From: Niallia taxi
Lineage (GTDB): Bacteria; Bacillota; Bacilli; Bacillales; Cytobacillaceae
Length of the DNA: 64,000 nucleotides
Direction of reading: 5' to 3'
Assembly: GCF_004005475.1 (NCBI RefSeq)
Contig: NZ_RZTZ01000002.1
Coordinates: 806,001 to 870,000, forward strand
In this document: in pieces, positions 1 to 12,073 of the stretch
Position numbering within the stretch: position 1 is the first letter of the stretch
Layout: every line of letters starts with the position of its first letter
Made by a program: the position numbers and the translations under genes
The notes under the pieces: generated by a model
Database searches by the model: none
What the model saw: the letters and a program-made list of their open reading frames with translations, nothing else
Told to the model about the DNA's origin: nothing

Positions 1-162
1 AACCAGACAGTTCCCTTATTAATTTCTGTACTTGGATCGAGTTACTCTCCAGATTTCGGTGTTATCATGACAGCAATTGTCATTGCAACATTACCAGCAG
101 CATTTATTTTCTTCATTATGCAAAAGCATTTTGTTGCGGGCATGATGGGATCAGTGAAGTAG
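1..162 (+). CDS. Sugar ABC transporter permease, C-terminal end (partial)
   Basis: Frame 1 is open from the window edge to TAG at 160-162. The 53 residues hold one hydrophobic segment and end in QKHFVAGMMGSVK, which fits the usual C-terminus of MalG/LacG-type carbohydrate ABC permeases (inner face, after the last membrane helix). The stop lies 24 nt before lacZ, so the two are probably co-transcribed and the transporter probably imports a beta-galactoside or galactan oligosaccharide. Family assignment rests on the tail only; the substrate is inferred from the neighbour. Confidence 0.6.
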   Translation, partial: NQTVPLLISVLGSSYSPDFGVIMTAIVIATLPAAFIFFIMQKHFVAGMMGSVK

Positions 163-183
163 TAAGCAATGGAAGGAGTTTAA

Positions 184-3216
<3,033 letters not shown>

Positions 3217-3220
3217 TCAA

Positions 3221-3263
3221 AAGCCTTATTGTCCTTCACTATGATGGGTGATAAGGCTTTTTA
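3221..3263 (+). terminator. Rho-independent terminator after lacZ
   Basis: AAGCCTTAT (3221-3229) pairs with ATAAGGCTT (3251-3259), followed by T residues. It ends the lacZ operon. Confidence 0.8.
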
Positions 3264-3305
3264 AATGGCAAAAGGGTGTCAATAGAATCAATAGTAAGAA
3301 GATTA

Positions 3306-3725
3306 TCATTGATCCCGAAAAACATACATCCCGATAAACATCGGCACAATCATCAGCACCCCGATAGTCAGTGTAGGGTATGGGATTTTTGGGGCAAGTA
3401 ATGCAGCTATTTCTCCCAAAAAGCCTGCAATAACAAAAGGGATAGCGGTTTTAGTCTTGTCTGCCCCCTCACGTGCATAAAACCACGAATCCCATACTGC
3501 ATACACATAAAAGCCAGGATAAAAAAGCATTACTTCAAAATTGGTTGCTTCTATTGCTTGTTGGTGAAAGCCATTAATATCAAGAGCTATCGCTTGATTG
3601 ATTCTACCAAGCATATTATCAAAATGTTCTAAGATTACAAAGATTAAACCCTTCACTAATTCTCGATTGTAAATTTGACCAAAGCCAGGCATGATGATGG
3701 AAAATAGGGCTGGGATTATTCTCAT
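3306..3725 (-). CDS. Small multi-pass membrane protein, unknown function
   Basis: 139 residues with about four hydrophobic segments (about 5-30, 62-80, 92-112, 115-135). The start MRIIPALFSIIMPGFGQIYNRE carries the PGxGQxYN pattern found at the start of TM2-like and related small bacterial membrane proteins. A Shine-Dalgarno-like GAGGT precedes the ATG on the minus strand. It is convergent with lacZ and divergent from fumC, so it is probably a single-gene unit. No catalytic motif was seen and no function can be assigned. Confidence 0.7.
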   Translation of the reverse strand: MRIIPALFSIIMPGFGQIYNRELVKGLIFVILEHFDNMLGRINQAIALDINGFHQQAIEATNFEVMLFYPGFYVYAVWDSWFYAREGADKTKTAIPFVIAGFLGEIAALLAPKIPYPTLTIGVLMIVPMFIGMYVFRDQ

Positions 3726-3900
3726 GCAATTACCTCTTTTAATTATATCTTTTCTTAGAATAAGTATTTCCTTTCGTCACTAATTGGATACAAATTTTGT
3801 AAAAAATATAAACAGCCTCTTTAAGAGATAAAATATGAAAATTCAGTCAGTACCGTTTATAATAGTAGGTAGACAGACAATTTTTTTAAGAGAGGATGGA

Positions 3901-5292
3901 ATGTCAATGGAATACCGTTTGGAGAAGGATACGATAGGAGAAATTAAAGTCCCAGCTACTAGTTATTGGGGTGCACAAACACAGCGAAGCAAAGAAAATT
4001 TCCCTATTGGTGAAGAAAAGATGCCAGTTGAAATCATTCATGCTTTTGCTATTTTGAAAAAAAGCGCGGCAATTGTTAATAATGAACTCGGGCTTTTATC
4101 AACAGAAAAAACGGAAGCGCTTTGCTTTGGTGCTGATCAAATACTCAATGGCAGTCTAAATGAGCATTTTCCTCTTGTTGTTTGGCAAACAGGCAGTGGC
4201 ACACAGTCAAATATGAACGTAAATGAAGTAATTGCATTTGCAGGGAATAAATGGCTTGCTGAAAAGGGAACAGAAACCCGCCTGCATCCGAATGATGATG
4301 TGAACAAATCGCAAAGCTCCAATGATACATATCCAACAGCTCTACATATTGCAGCAGTTGTACAGCTAGAAGATGTTGTACTACCTGCTATTACTAAGCT
4401 TAAGCAAACCTTCGCGGAAAAGGTGGAGGCATTTTCTGACATTGTCAAAATCGGCCGTACCCATTTACAGGATGCGACACCGCTAACATTAGGGCAGGAA
4501 ATCAGCGGCTGGCACCGTATGCTTGAAAAGTCAGAAAGCATGATTACAGCAAGTTTACCTTTCTTACGAGAGCTCGCAATTGGAGGTACAGCAGTTGGAA
4601 CCGGGTTAAATGCTCATCCGGAATTTTCAGAGCGTGTTTGTCAGAAATTAACAGAATTTACAAATAAACAATTTTCTTCTGCTGAAAACAAATTTCATGC
4701 ATTAACTAGTCATGATGAAATAACGTTTGCACATGGGGCGTTGAAGGGATTAGCAGCAGATATGATGAAGATTGCCAATGATGTCCGCTGGCTTGCAAGT
4801 GGACCAAGATGCGGCATCGGTGAAATCAATATTCCTGAAAATGAGCCAGGAAGCTCTATCATGCCTGGAAAGGTAAACCCAACGCAAAGTGAGGCAGTAA
4901 CAATGGTGGCAGTGCAAGTGATGGGGAATGATGCAGCAATTGGGTTTGCTGCAAGTCAGGGGAATTTCGAACTGAATGTATTTAAGCCAGTAATCGCTTA
5001 TAACTTCCTGCAATCAGCCCGCCTGCTTGCTGACAGCATCCTATCCTTTAATGACCGCTGTGCAATTGGAATCGAGCCTAATTTAGAAAAGATTGATAAA
5101 AATTTAAATGAGTCCTTAATGCTTGTTACGGCCTTAAATCCACATATAGGCTATGAAAATGCAGCAAAAATAGCCAAAAAAGCATTTGCTGATAACTCAA
5201 CCTTAAAACAGGCAGCATTAGCGTTAGATCTGTTAACAGAAGAAGAATTCGACAGCTACATCCAACCGAAAGAAATGACCTATCCTAAATAA
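3901..5292 (+). CDS. fumC: Fumarate hydratase class II
   Basis: Oxygen-stable, iron-free fumarase of the TCA cycle (fumarate + water to malate), aspartase/fumarase superfamily. The signature [11 protein letters not shown] is near residue 317 and the conserved [13 protein letters not shown] segment is present. ATG at 3901 was chosen because GAGG lies 6 nt upstream and it gives 463 residues, the family length. The frame stays open to 3835, but that extension has no ribosome site and contains a TATAAT at 3858-3863 that could be the -10 box. Single-gene unit ending at a terminator. Confidence 0.96.
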   Translation: MSMEYRLEKDTIGEIKVPATSYWGAQTQRSKENFPIGEEKMPVEIIHAFAILKKSAAIVNNELGLLSTEKTEALCFGADQILNGSLNEHFPLVVWQTGSGTQSNMNVNEVIAFAGNKWLAEKGTETRLHPNDDVNKSQSSNDTYPTALHIAAVVQLEDVVLPAITKLKQTFAEKVEAFSDIVKIGRTHLQDATPLTLGQEISGWHRMLEKSESMITASLPFLRELAIGGTAVGTGLNAHPEFSERVCQKLTEFTNKQFSSAENKFHALTSHDEITFAHGALKGLAADMMKIANDVRWLASGPRCGIGEINIPENEPGSSIMPGKVNPTQSEAVTMVAVQVMGNDAAIGFAASQGNFELNVFKPVIAYNFLQSARLLADSILSFNDRCAIGIEPNLEKIDKNLNESLMLVTALNPHIGYENAAKIAKKAFADNSTLKQAALALDLLTEEEFDSYIQPKEMTYPK

Positions 5293-5302
5293 AATGTGTA
5301 AG

Positions 5303-5336
5303 CTGAGCCTATTTGCCAATAGGTTCAGTTTTTTTT
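5303..5336 (+). terminator. Terminator after fumC
   Basis: An 11-bp stem with one mismatch, CTGAGCCTATT (5303-5313) with AATAGGTTCAG (5318-5328), then a run of T. Confidence 0.85.
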
Positions 5337-5467
5337 AGGTAAACTACGATTAAATTTGTTAACTTCATGTTAAAATAGTAGTATAGTCTTATGAATAAAG
5401 TCTCATTTGGTTTATTATAGACTTGTTTTCTAAACAAGCAAGCTTTACTACTCAGGGGGTCATGTTA

Positions 5468-7825
5468 TTGCTTTTTCAACACATCATCGATCACTTTCAT
5501 ACACAATATATGATCTTAATTCCGATAATGTCTGTTATAAGCTGTGCAATAGGGCTGTGGATTAGCAAGAAGCTAAGGATGGATGTAAACAACAAAAACT
5601 CCATCCTTATCGGCGGTTCTCTGTTGCTAGGCTTTTCTTTTTGGATTACATTTATTCTTATTTCTTATCTGGTCCCACTGCCGTATTCGTCAAAGGATTA
5701 TCCATTATACTTTCTCATCATTTTTTTGTTTTGCTTTATCGGGTCTTTAGTCATTCTCTCCCTCTCACAATCGAGAGCAGTGAAGGAAACCCATTATTTA
5801 TGGGGGAGTCTATTTTTGGCAGTATGTTTAATAGCATCAGATACATTTGGTTTTGCATTGCTATTCAGTCAGCATATTAAATTTAATCTCATTCTTTATG
5901 TGACAACCTTCTTGCTGACACTAGGTTCGTCCTTTTCTGTATTTAGATTTTTAATTCAAATAACAAGTGATGATATATTTCAAGGAGCTTCGAAAAAATG
6001 GGAGTATATTGGTGTTATTCTTGCAGGAATCTCGCTAGCGAATATTCCCTATATTGTTTTAATATCGATTTTGAAATTTAATTTAGGATACATGTATAGT
6101 GACTATGAAATTTTCATTCCTTTTATACTAACAATCGGAGCCAATTTCCTCTTAATGCTGCTACCATATTTTTTAGGTGACACGATTTTGAGTAAAAAGG
6201 CAAATTTTTATACAGCATTATTTGAGCATAATCCTGTGGCAGTTATTGGTATTGATTTGCACGGAGCAATTAATAGTGTTAATTACGAAGGCACTAAACT
6301 CCTTGAATTGGAGGAGAATGAATTGCTTGGCAAGGATGCTTTTGAGCTCTTTTCTAATATTGACAGAAAGAAAATGGATGCTTATTTAGCTGGTTATAAT
6401 AAAAAAATGGTTCATAAGTTCGAAACAGAAATTACAATGAAAAATAATAGCAAAAAGGATGTTTATATTACTGCTGTTCGAATTATTACCAATGATAAAT
6501 TTATCGGCGTTTTTGCATTAGTGGAGGATATTACAGAAAAGAAAAAGTCAGAAGAGCAAATTAAACATCTTGCCTTTCATGATGATCTTACCCAGCTTTC
6601 TAATAGACGAGTTGCCAAAATGACGATGAATGAATATATCAAAAACAATATCCCATTTACACTAATGCTGCTCGATTTTGACCGTTTCAAAAGCATTAAT
6701 GACACACTTGGCCATTCCTTTGGTGACAGTTTGCTGCAGAAAATCGCGCGAAGATTAGACAGTTTAGTGCTCGATAATGGAAAGGTAGCAAGGTTTGGCG
6801 GAGACGAATTTCTTATAATCATTCCAGATGATTTGGAAAATACGGCCTTGTATAAGTCAATCGCTCAATCTATTAACCAAGTATTCAGGCAACCCATTCT
6901 TATTGATGGGTATGAGATAATTTTGACAGCAAGTGTAGGTATCAGCAGATTTCCAGAGCACACAACAAATGTTGACGATCTCGTGAAATATGCAGATATT
7001 GCCATGTATCAGATGAAGGAAGCTGGTGCAAATGGGTACAAGGAATTTAATAGCGAAATGTCTCTACATGCAAATCATAAAGTCGGTTTGGAAAGTGATT
7101 TGCGTAAAGCGATGGAATACCAAGAACTGTTTGTTCACTATCAGCCAAAATACCAAATCGAAAGCGGGGATATTATAGGTGCAGAAGCATTAATTAGGTG
7201 GAAGCATAATAAAAAAGGCTTTATTCCTCCTAATGAATTTATCCCGTTGGCTGAAGAAAGCGGTCTGATTGTTAAGCTTGAAAAATATGTGTTTACAGAA
7301 GTATGCAAGCACATACATAGGTGGAATAAAGCTGGCAAAAACATTGGACGAATTTCTATTAATATATCGATTGTAACCTTACTAAGAGAGGATTTTATAA
7401 CGTTTATTGCTGAACATTTACAGAAATTTAAGATTGATGGAAGCGTCATTGAACTTGAAATTACTGAGCGAATCGTCATGAAAAATGAACTTGTAGTGAA
7501 TCAAACATTAAAGAAAATAAGTGAATTGGGCATAAGCATCAGCATGGATGATTTTGGTACTGGCTATAGTTCCCTTTCTTATCTTCATAAGCTTCAAGTC
7601 GACTGTATTAAAATTGACAAATCCTTTATCGATCAAATTGAAGGTAATATAGAGGTTGTGTCAGCCATCATTTCCATGGCAAAAAATTTAAAGCTAGAAA
7701 TAATCGCAGAAGGTGTTGAAACAGAAGCACAGGTGAAAAAGCTGATTCAGCTTGGCTGTGATCAGGCACAAGGATATTATTTTTCCAAGCCCATTTCCAT
7801 GGCTAAATTTGAAGCAATACTTTAA
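5468..7825 (+). CDS. Membrane PAS-GGDEF-EAL cyclic-di-GMP protein
   Basis: Makes and/or degrades c-di-GMP at the membrane. The N-terminal third holds about seven hydrophobic helices (an MHYT-like layout, but I see no clear MHYT motifs), then PAS (about 250-370), GGDEF (about 375-530) and EAL (about 545-785). GGDEF is intact (ARFGGDEF) and the EAL loop reads AEALIRWK. The RxxD inhibitory site five residues before GGDEF is absent (LDNG). The start is uncertain: GGGGG at 5455-5459 suits TTG 5468; ATG 5462 is only 2 nt from it; the open frame reaches TTG 5423. Which of the two activities dominates cannot be told. Confidence 0.88.
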   Translation: MLFQHIIDHFHTQYMILIPIMSVISCAIGLWISKKLRMDVNNKNSILIGGSLLLGFSFWITFILISYLVPLPYSSKDYPLYFLIIFLFCFIGSLVILSLSQSRAVKETHYLWGSLFLAVCLIASDTFGFALLFSQHIKFNLILYVTTFLLTLGSSFSVFRFLIQITSDDIFQGASKKWEYIGVILAGISLANIPYIVLISILKFNLGYMYSDYEIFIPFILTIGANFLLMLLPYFLGDTILSKKANFYTALFEHNPVAVIGIDLHGAINSVNYEGTKLLELEENELLGKDAFELFSNIDRKKMDAYLAGYNKKMVHKFETEITMKNNSKKDVYITAVRIITNDKFIGVFALVEDITEKKKSEEQIKHLAFHDDLTQLSNRRVAKMTMNEYIKNNIPFTLMLLDFDRFKSINDTLGHSFGDSLLQKIARRLDSLVLDNGKVARFGGDEFLIIIPDDLENTALYKSIAQSINQVFRQPILIDGYEIILTASVGISRFPEHTTNVDDLVKYADIAMYQMKEAGANGYKEFNSEMSLHANHKVGLESDLRKAMEYQELFVHYQPKYQIESGDIIGAEALIRWKHNKKGFIPPNEFIPLAEESGLIVKLEKYVFTEVCKHIHRWNKAGKNIGRISINISIVTLLREDFITFIAEHLQKFKIDGSVIELEITERIVMKNELVVNQTLKKISELGISISMDDFGTGYSSLSYLHKLQVDCIKIDKSFIDQIEGNIEVVSAIISMAKNLKLEIIAEGVETEAQVKKLIQLGCDQAQGYYFSKPISMAKFEAIL

Positions 7826-7830
7826 CTATA

Positions 7831-7878
7831 CACCCCGCTTATTAGACTTTGCTCTAACTTAGTGGAGGTGTTTTTTTA
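7831..7878 (+). terminator. Probable terminator after the GGDEF-EAL gene
   Basis: An imperfect inverted repeat from ACACCCCGCT to AGTGGAGGTGT, followed by TTTTTTT. Confidence 0.6.
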
Positions 7879-7965
7879 TACTATAGGAAGTTAAAAATTT
7901 ACAAATTATAGGATTGGTTGATACGATTAAGAAGGAATAATCGGTAAAACAAGGAGATGTTTTTT

Positions 7966-8541
7966 ATGGATAAAACAGAACAGGAAATCATGAAATGGAT
8001 AAAAGAAGATGAATGGATGATGAACATCCTGCAAATTGTCCAAAAGCTTGATTTGCCTGACTGGTGGATAAGTGCGGGCTTTGTCCGTTCGAAAATTTGG
8101 GATAAGGTTCATCAATTTTCAGATAGGACACCACTACCAGACATTGATGTTATCTACTATGATGCGAATAATATCGAGGAAGAAGAAGAAAAGCAACTGG
8201 AGCAAAGGCTAAAGCAGCATACCCATTTACCTTGGTCTGTCAAAAATCAAGCTAGAATGCATACGCTTAGCGGCTTTTCGCCTTATACATCTGCCATGGA
8301 CGGAATTACCCATTTCCCTGAAACAGCAACGGCATTAGGAGTGAAGCTCGATGGAAACGGCAGCCTCGTTTTAGCAGCACCATGGGGATTGACAGATGCT
8401 GTTTCTCTTAAGGTTAGGCCAACTCACTATTATGAAAAAACAAATAAAAGAATCATCTATGAGAATAGAGTCATAAATAAAGCTTGGCAAAAACATTGGA
8501 CAAGGCTAGAGATAGTAGGAATAGAGGAGAAGCTACTCTAA
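7966..8541 (+). CDS. Nucleotidyltransferase-family protein (COG3575 type)
   Basis: 191 residues resembling the small family annotated as nucleotidyltransferase (NTP_transf_6, YiaM/COG3575-like). The conserved blocks WWISAGFVRSKIWD, PLPDIDVIYYD (the DxD-like pair expected to bind metal) and the C-terminal NKRIIYENRVINKAWQKHW are all present. ATG 7966 lies 9 nt after AAGGAG; the upstream in-frame ATG at 7957 overlaps that ribosome site and was rejected. The substrate is unknown. It forms a convergent pair with the ysnE-like gene across a shared terminator. Confidence 0.75.
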   Translation: MDKTEQEIMKWIKEDEWMMNILQIVQKLDLPDWWISAGFVRSKIWDKVHQFSDRTPLPDIDVIYYDANNIEEEEEKQLEQRLKQHTHLPWSVKNQARMHTLSGFSPYTSAMDGITHFPETATALGVKLDGNGSLVLAAPWGLTDAVSLKVRPTHYYEKTNKRIIYENRVINKAWQKHWTRLEIVGIEEKLL

Positions 8542-8546
8542 CAAAA

Positions 8547-8592
8547 AATCGGCTAGAGCCTCTATTTAATTACAATTTTCTAGCCGATTCTA
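8547..8592. terminator. Bidirectional terminator
   Basis: A perfect 11-bp stem, AATCGGCTAGA (8547-8557) with TCTAGCCGATT (8579-8589), between two convergent genes, with A/T-rich flanks on both sides. Confidence 0.8.
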
Positions 8593-8595
8593 TTA

Positions 8596-9051
8596 TTATA
8601 ATGTTTTGGTCATAAACATACTGTTTTCGTCCAGTATGTAATCTGCAAAGGGATCACAATAAGAGAAACCTAGTGCTTCATATAATTTTCTTGCTGGCAA
8701 AAAGGCCTCCATTGACCCAGTTTCTAAACTTAAGCGTGTATAGCCTCTTGTTTTAGCGACTTCGAGAATATGCAGCATAATCTGTTGTGCAACCCCTTTT
8801 CGCAAGTGTGCAGACGCTGTTTTCACAGACTTCACTTCAGCATGATTTTTATCCAATTCCTTTAATGCCCCACAGCCTAAAAGCTCATCATTTTCCCATG
8901 CGCTCCAAAACGTTATTTCAGGCTTGCGAAGTCCCTCTAAGTCAAGGGCATGAATACTCTCAGGCGGAGAGTGAAGTGTCATACTATGGAGATGGTCCTC
9001 AAGCAATGCAGCAATTTCAGGACCGCGTAAGTCGTCAATCTTGATTATCAT
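8596..9051 (-). CDS. ysnE: GNAT N-acetyltransferase, YsnE-like
   Basis: 151-residue GNAT-fold acetyltransferase. From memory it aligns along its whole length with B. subtilis YsnE: SMTLHSPPESIHAL, FWSAWENDELLGCGALKEL, SAHLRKGVAQQIM (the acetyl-CoA pyrophosphate loop) and ARKLYEALGF. YsnE has been linked to indole-3-acetic acid formation in plant-associated Bacillus, but its true acceptor is not settled, so the substrate here is left open. Single gene on the minus strand. Confidence 0.85.
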   Translation of the reverse strand: MIIKIDDLRGPEIAALLEDHLHSMTLHSPPESIHALDLEGLRKPEITFWSAWENDELLGCGALKELDKNHAEVKSVKTASAHLRKGVAQQIMLHILEVAKTRGYTRLSLETGSMEAFLPARKLYEALGFSYCDPFADYILDENSMFMTKTL

Positions 9052-9298
9052 TAATTATACTTCCCTTCTGATAACAATGTGAGTGTGTTTTTCCTATGCA
9101 TATAATATATCATATGGAAATCGAAATAAAAGATTAATTTAGAATATTCATATATTATCAGTGGATATAAATGGGCAGTGTAACATTCTAGTTGACGCTT
9201 CTATTTTAGTAAGCGCTCATATACAAACGAGTTTTTGACTTTGGCATTTTTTTATCGAGTAGTTCGGTTTTTTATTTGGAGTTTTCGGTCTTAATGCA

Positions 9299-9445
9299 AT
9301 ATTTAAAAATCTTAGTGGAATGGAGCGGAGGGCACTCGACTACTAAGGGAAATAGAGGACGCTTTAGACCCCGCAAGCGAAGACGAGGAGGCTCATATTC
9401 CTCCCCGCGGAAAGCGAGTGACTGTAGTGAAATGAAACGAACTAG
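9299..9445 (+). repeat. Dispersed hairpin repeat, copy 1
   Basis: About 147 bp sharing long blocks with 38171-38320, e.g. TTAGTGGAATGGAGCGGAG, ACCCCGCA, CGAAGACGAGGAGGCTCAT, CCTCCCCGCGGAAAG and AATGAAACGAACTA. It fills most of the 463-bp gap 9052-9514; the rest is A/T-rich with no gene seen. In this copy the left arm of the central stem is decayed (GCTTTAGACC against GGCTCATATT). Confidence 0.9.
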
Positions 9446-9514
9446 TACTTACATCTATTTATATTCTTAATTTAAAGATCATATATGAGTATTGTCCTAA
9501 CCCCCATCATCCAA

Positions 9515-10483
9515 TTAAACATGCAGCTTATTATTAACAGACGTATCTGTTTTTGTTTTATCCTTCATGCGGCTGAAAATATTGGCAAGAACAGAACCTG
9601 ATAAATTATGCCAAACACTAAAAATAGCACTAGGAACGGCCGCAAGTGGGGAGAAGTGTGCTGTGGCAATGGCGACGCCTAATCCTGAATTTTGCATGCC
9701 GACCTCCATGGCAACAGCCTTTTGCTTTGCAAGATCCATGCCACATAGTCGTGCAAAGAAAAACCCGATTAAAAAGCCAAGAACATTATGAAGAATGACA
9801 ACTCCAAAGATTAATAGACCAGTTTCTGCAAGTCTGTCTGCACTTCCAGCCACAACTGCAGCAACAATTAAAACGATTGCAATAACGGAAACTAGAGGCA
9901 TTGCCTTTGCACCAGCTTTCGCTTGTTTTCCAAAGAAGCGTTTCACAACAAATCCAAGCACAAGCGGAATAATAACAACTTGTACAATCGAAAGGAATAA
10001 AGACCCTACACTGATTTGAATCCATTTGCTAGCAAACAAAAGGATGAGAAGCGGTGTTACAATTGGTGCCAAAATAGTAGAAACAGACGCTATGGCAACG
10101 GCTAATGCGACATTTCCTCTCGCAAGGAAAACCATCACATTAGATGCTGTACCACTTGGACAGCAGCCAACCAAAATGACCCCAACAGCAATCTCACTTG
10201 GCAGGTTTAAGCCGACTGCCAACAAAAATGCAAGAAGTGGCATAATTACAAAGTGACCAATAACCCCTAATGCAACATCCTTAGGACGTGTAAATACTTC
10301 TTTAAAATCAGATAATTCAAGGGTAAGGCCCATACCGAACATAACTATTCCTAATAGTGGCACGATATAATTGCCAATCCAAACAAAATGCTCTGGCAAA
10401 ATATACGCAACTGCCGCAAAGACCAAAACCCATAATGTAAATGTTTTTCCTGCAATGCTGCTTATTTTCTCGATGAATCCCAT
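9515..10483 (-). CDS. yocS: Bile acid:sodium symporter (BASS) family transporter, YocS-like
   Basis: 322-residue integral membrane protein with about ten helices, BASS/PanS family. The conserved GVILVGCCPSGTASNVMVFLARGNVALAVAIA and the later EVGMQNSGLGVAIA form the paired crossover segments that bind sodium and substrate. Length and order fit B. subtilis YocS. Bacterial members carry organic anions such as pantoate or keto acids rather than bile acids; the substrate here cannot be read. The start follows GGAGG on the minus strand (near 10492). No operon partner. Confidence 0.88.
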   Translation of the reverse strand: MGFIEKISSIAGKTFTLWVLVFAAVAYILPEHFVWIGNYIVPLLGIVMFGMGLTLELSDFKEVFTRPKDVALGVIGHFVIMPLLAFLLAVGLNLPSEIAVGVILVGCCPSGTASNVMVFLARGNVALAVAIASVSTILAPIVTPLLILLFASKWIQISVGSLFLSIVQVVIIPLVLGFVVKRFFGKQAKAGAKAMPLVSVIAIVLIVAAVVAGSADRLAETGLLIFGVVILHNVLGFLIGFFFARLCGMDLAKQKAVAMEVGMQNSGLGVAIATAHFSPLAAVPSAIFSVWHNLSGSVLANIFSRMKDKTKTDTSVNNKLHV

Positions 10484-10747
10484 AAGACGAAACCTCCAAA
10501 GAATGATAATTCAGATTTTTTCAAATAAAAGCACTTTACTATATTAGATGAAATATTTAGAAAAATCAATATGCGGCGGTTCCGATATAATGGGTCTAAT
10601 TTCTCATTTTTATGGAGGCATTAGAAGGGGATATGATAGGAGGATAAAGCTGGGAAATATGTCTATTTATAAAAACTTGGTTAATAAGCCTTGTTTTTAC
10701 AGCAAGACTTGTTATAAATAAAGGAAGACACTATTTCCCTATTAATC

Positions 10748-11107
10748 TTATATTTCGACAATGATAGCATTTGGAAAGCTTGTTCTTTTTGCCATACGAT
10801 TTAGCTGCATTTTTAATACAGGGCTTCTTGGAATGATGATAATCATACTAACAAAGCCTAATTTTTGATAAAGTCGAAATGAGTTTTCCATATATGGAAT
10901 CATTTCCTGTGTGAGAACATCCATGTTTTTGCAGTCAATGATTAATTTAAATTGCTTGGCATCAGCAATAGAAAGATTAGCAACTTTGTCCCGGTAATCA
11001 GTTACGAATTCTGCAACAGTGGCTAGGTCAAAAGTTCCTTCTATCAGCATATCAATCGTTTTAGAGGAGTGATTCACCTTTATGTCAAAACATCCTTTTT
11101 CTTCCAT
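10748..11107 (-). CDS. STAS-like small protein, unknown function
   Basis: 119 residues with an alternating strand/helix pattern: DIKVNHSSKTIDMLIEG, a helix, FKLIIDCKNMDVL, a helix, FVSMIIIIPRSPVLKMQLNRMAKR. This resembles a STAS (SpoIIAA-like) fold. It lacks the usual DxSG phosphoserine motif, so it may not be a phosphorylatable anti-anti-sigma factor. GGAG lies just upstream of ATG on the minus strand. The fold is inferred from pattern only; function unknown. Confidence 0.6.
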   Translation of the reverse strand: MEEKGCFDIKVNHSSKTIDMLIEGTFDLATVAEFVTDYRDKVANLSIADAKQFKLIIDCKNMDVLTQEMIPYMENSFRLYQKLGFVSMIIIIPRSPVLKMQLNRMAKRTSFPNAIIVEI

Positions 11108-11194
11108 AATGATTAGATCTCCTTATGCTGTAACTATTCAGTTGAATTTTTTGTAATTATAGCACAGTGTTAAAGAAAATAGGATATTAAAAAA

Positions 11195-11518
11195 TTGAAA
11201 GCAGTTGGTTTTTGCATAAATAGAGACGGGAATAGTAAATTTAACAGTCTTATTTTAGCGAAAGTAGGTGGGAAGGTGGAAATAAAATCCTACTCTTATC
11301 GAAAAAAAGGAAGTATGGAATTTATTTATGATAAATTTGCCCATTCAAGGGTTATTCTATATCCAATTAAAAACTACTACTTTATAAAATTTGTAAAATG
11401 GAATTCGAAAGATCCATATGTAACAAGACAAGATTTAGAAGAGATGGAAGAACTGGCGAATGAAGAAATGGGGACACTTGAATTTTATATGCAACGCAAA
11501 GGCAGTACTTTGGCATAG
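11195..11518 (+). CDS. Hypothetical protein
   Basis: 107 residues, soluble, basic in the first half and acidic in the second (QDLEEMEELANEEMG). TTG start; AGGAT about 10 nt upstream is only a fair ribosome site. A strong terminator overlaps the stop codon, which supports a real transcript ending here. No family recognised. Confidence 0.5.
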   Translation: MKAVGFCINRDGNSKFNSLILAKVGGKVEIKSYSYRKKGSMEFIYDKFAHSRVILYPIKNYYFIKFVKWNSKDPYVTRQDLEEMEELANEEMGTLEFYMQRKGSTLA

Positions 11519-11543
11519 GATTAGCATAGTCCTATGCTTTTTT
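11513..11543 (+). terminator. Terminator overlapping the stop of the 107-residue gene
   Basis: GCATAGGA (11513-11520) pairs with TCCTATGC (11530-11537), then TTTTTT. The TAG stop codon lies inside the left arm. Confidence 0.85.
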
Positions 11544-11638
11544 ATATAGTGGAGGAGGCTGAAGAAAGAATTTCAAGGAGTTATGGATCAGATTGGCGAA
11601 ATAAAAAAAGTGGAAACGAATAAAAAGGGGGAATTTTG

Positions 11639-11944
11639 GTGGAAAGCAAAAAGGAATATTACGCAGTTATTTTCACATCAAAAAGAACTGCCGGTGATAA
11701 CGGTTATGGAAAAATGGCAGAGAAAATGGAGGAGTTGGCTGAAAAGCAGGCTGGCTTTATTGGAGTGGAAAGTGCACGTGATTCAAACTTAGGCATAACA
11801 GTTTCGTATTGGGAATCTCTTGAAGCGATAAAGCAGTGGAAGGAAAATGCTGTACATAGGCATGCACAGGACAAAGGAAAAGCGCAGTGGTATGAAGATT
11901 ATCATGTCCGTATATGCAAGGTAGAAAGAGAATACAGTATGTAA
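11639..11944 (+). CDS. Antibiotic biosynthesis monooxygenase (ABM) domain protein, YqjZ-like
   Basis: About 101 residues with the ferredoxin-like ABM dimer fold: YYAVIFTSKR, GYGKMAEKMEELAEKQAGFIGVESARD, ITVSYWESLEAIKQWKENAVHRHAQDKGK, WYEDYHVRICKVEREY. It resembles B. subtilis YqjZ, whose role is unknown; relatives include quinol monooxygenases and haem-degrading IsdG. GTG 11639 lies about 8 nt after AAAAGGGGG; TTG 11636 is also possible. It stands alone upstream of the SRPBCC/ArsR promoter. Confidence 0.8.
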   Translation: MESKKEYYAVIFTSKRTAGDNGYGKMAEKMEELAEKQAGFIGVESARDSNLGITVSYWESLEAIKQWKENAVHRHAQDKGKAQWYEDYHVRICKVEREYSM

Positions 11945-11985
11945 GAATGGAGAATATTAGACATGGATAAAGTTTAATGGGGAGC

Positions 11986-12040
11986 TTGACATATAACCAA
12001 AAGGTGTTATAAAATTCAAATTATAACCAAAAGGTGTTAT
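11986..12040 (+). promoter_or_regulatory. Promoter with two identical operators for the SRPBCC-ArsR operon
   Basis: TTGACA (11986-11991), a 16-bp gap and TATAAA (12008-12013) form a good sigma-A promoter. The 18-mer ATAACCAAAAGGTGTTAT occurs twice, at 11993-12010 (inside the spacer and into the -10) and at 12023-12040, exactly 30 bp apart, about three helical turns. Each is an imperfect palindrome with ATAAC/GTTAT ends. These are the expected autoregulatory sites of the downstream ArsR-type repressor. Confidence 0.85.
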
Positions 12041-12073
12041 ATTATCTGAATCAAAAGGAGCTAACAAAAGCAT

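Noticed and set aside
9276-9470. 64-codon frame rich in Arg/Gly over repeat copy 1
   Set aside because: It lies inside the dispersed hairpin repeat, whose other copies do not keep the frame; no ribosome site.
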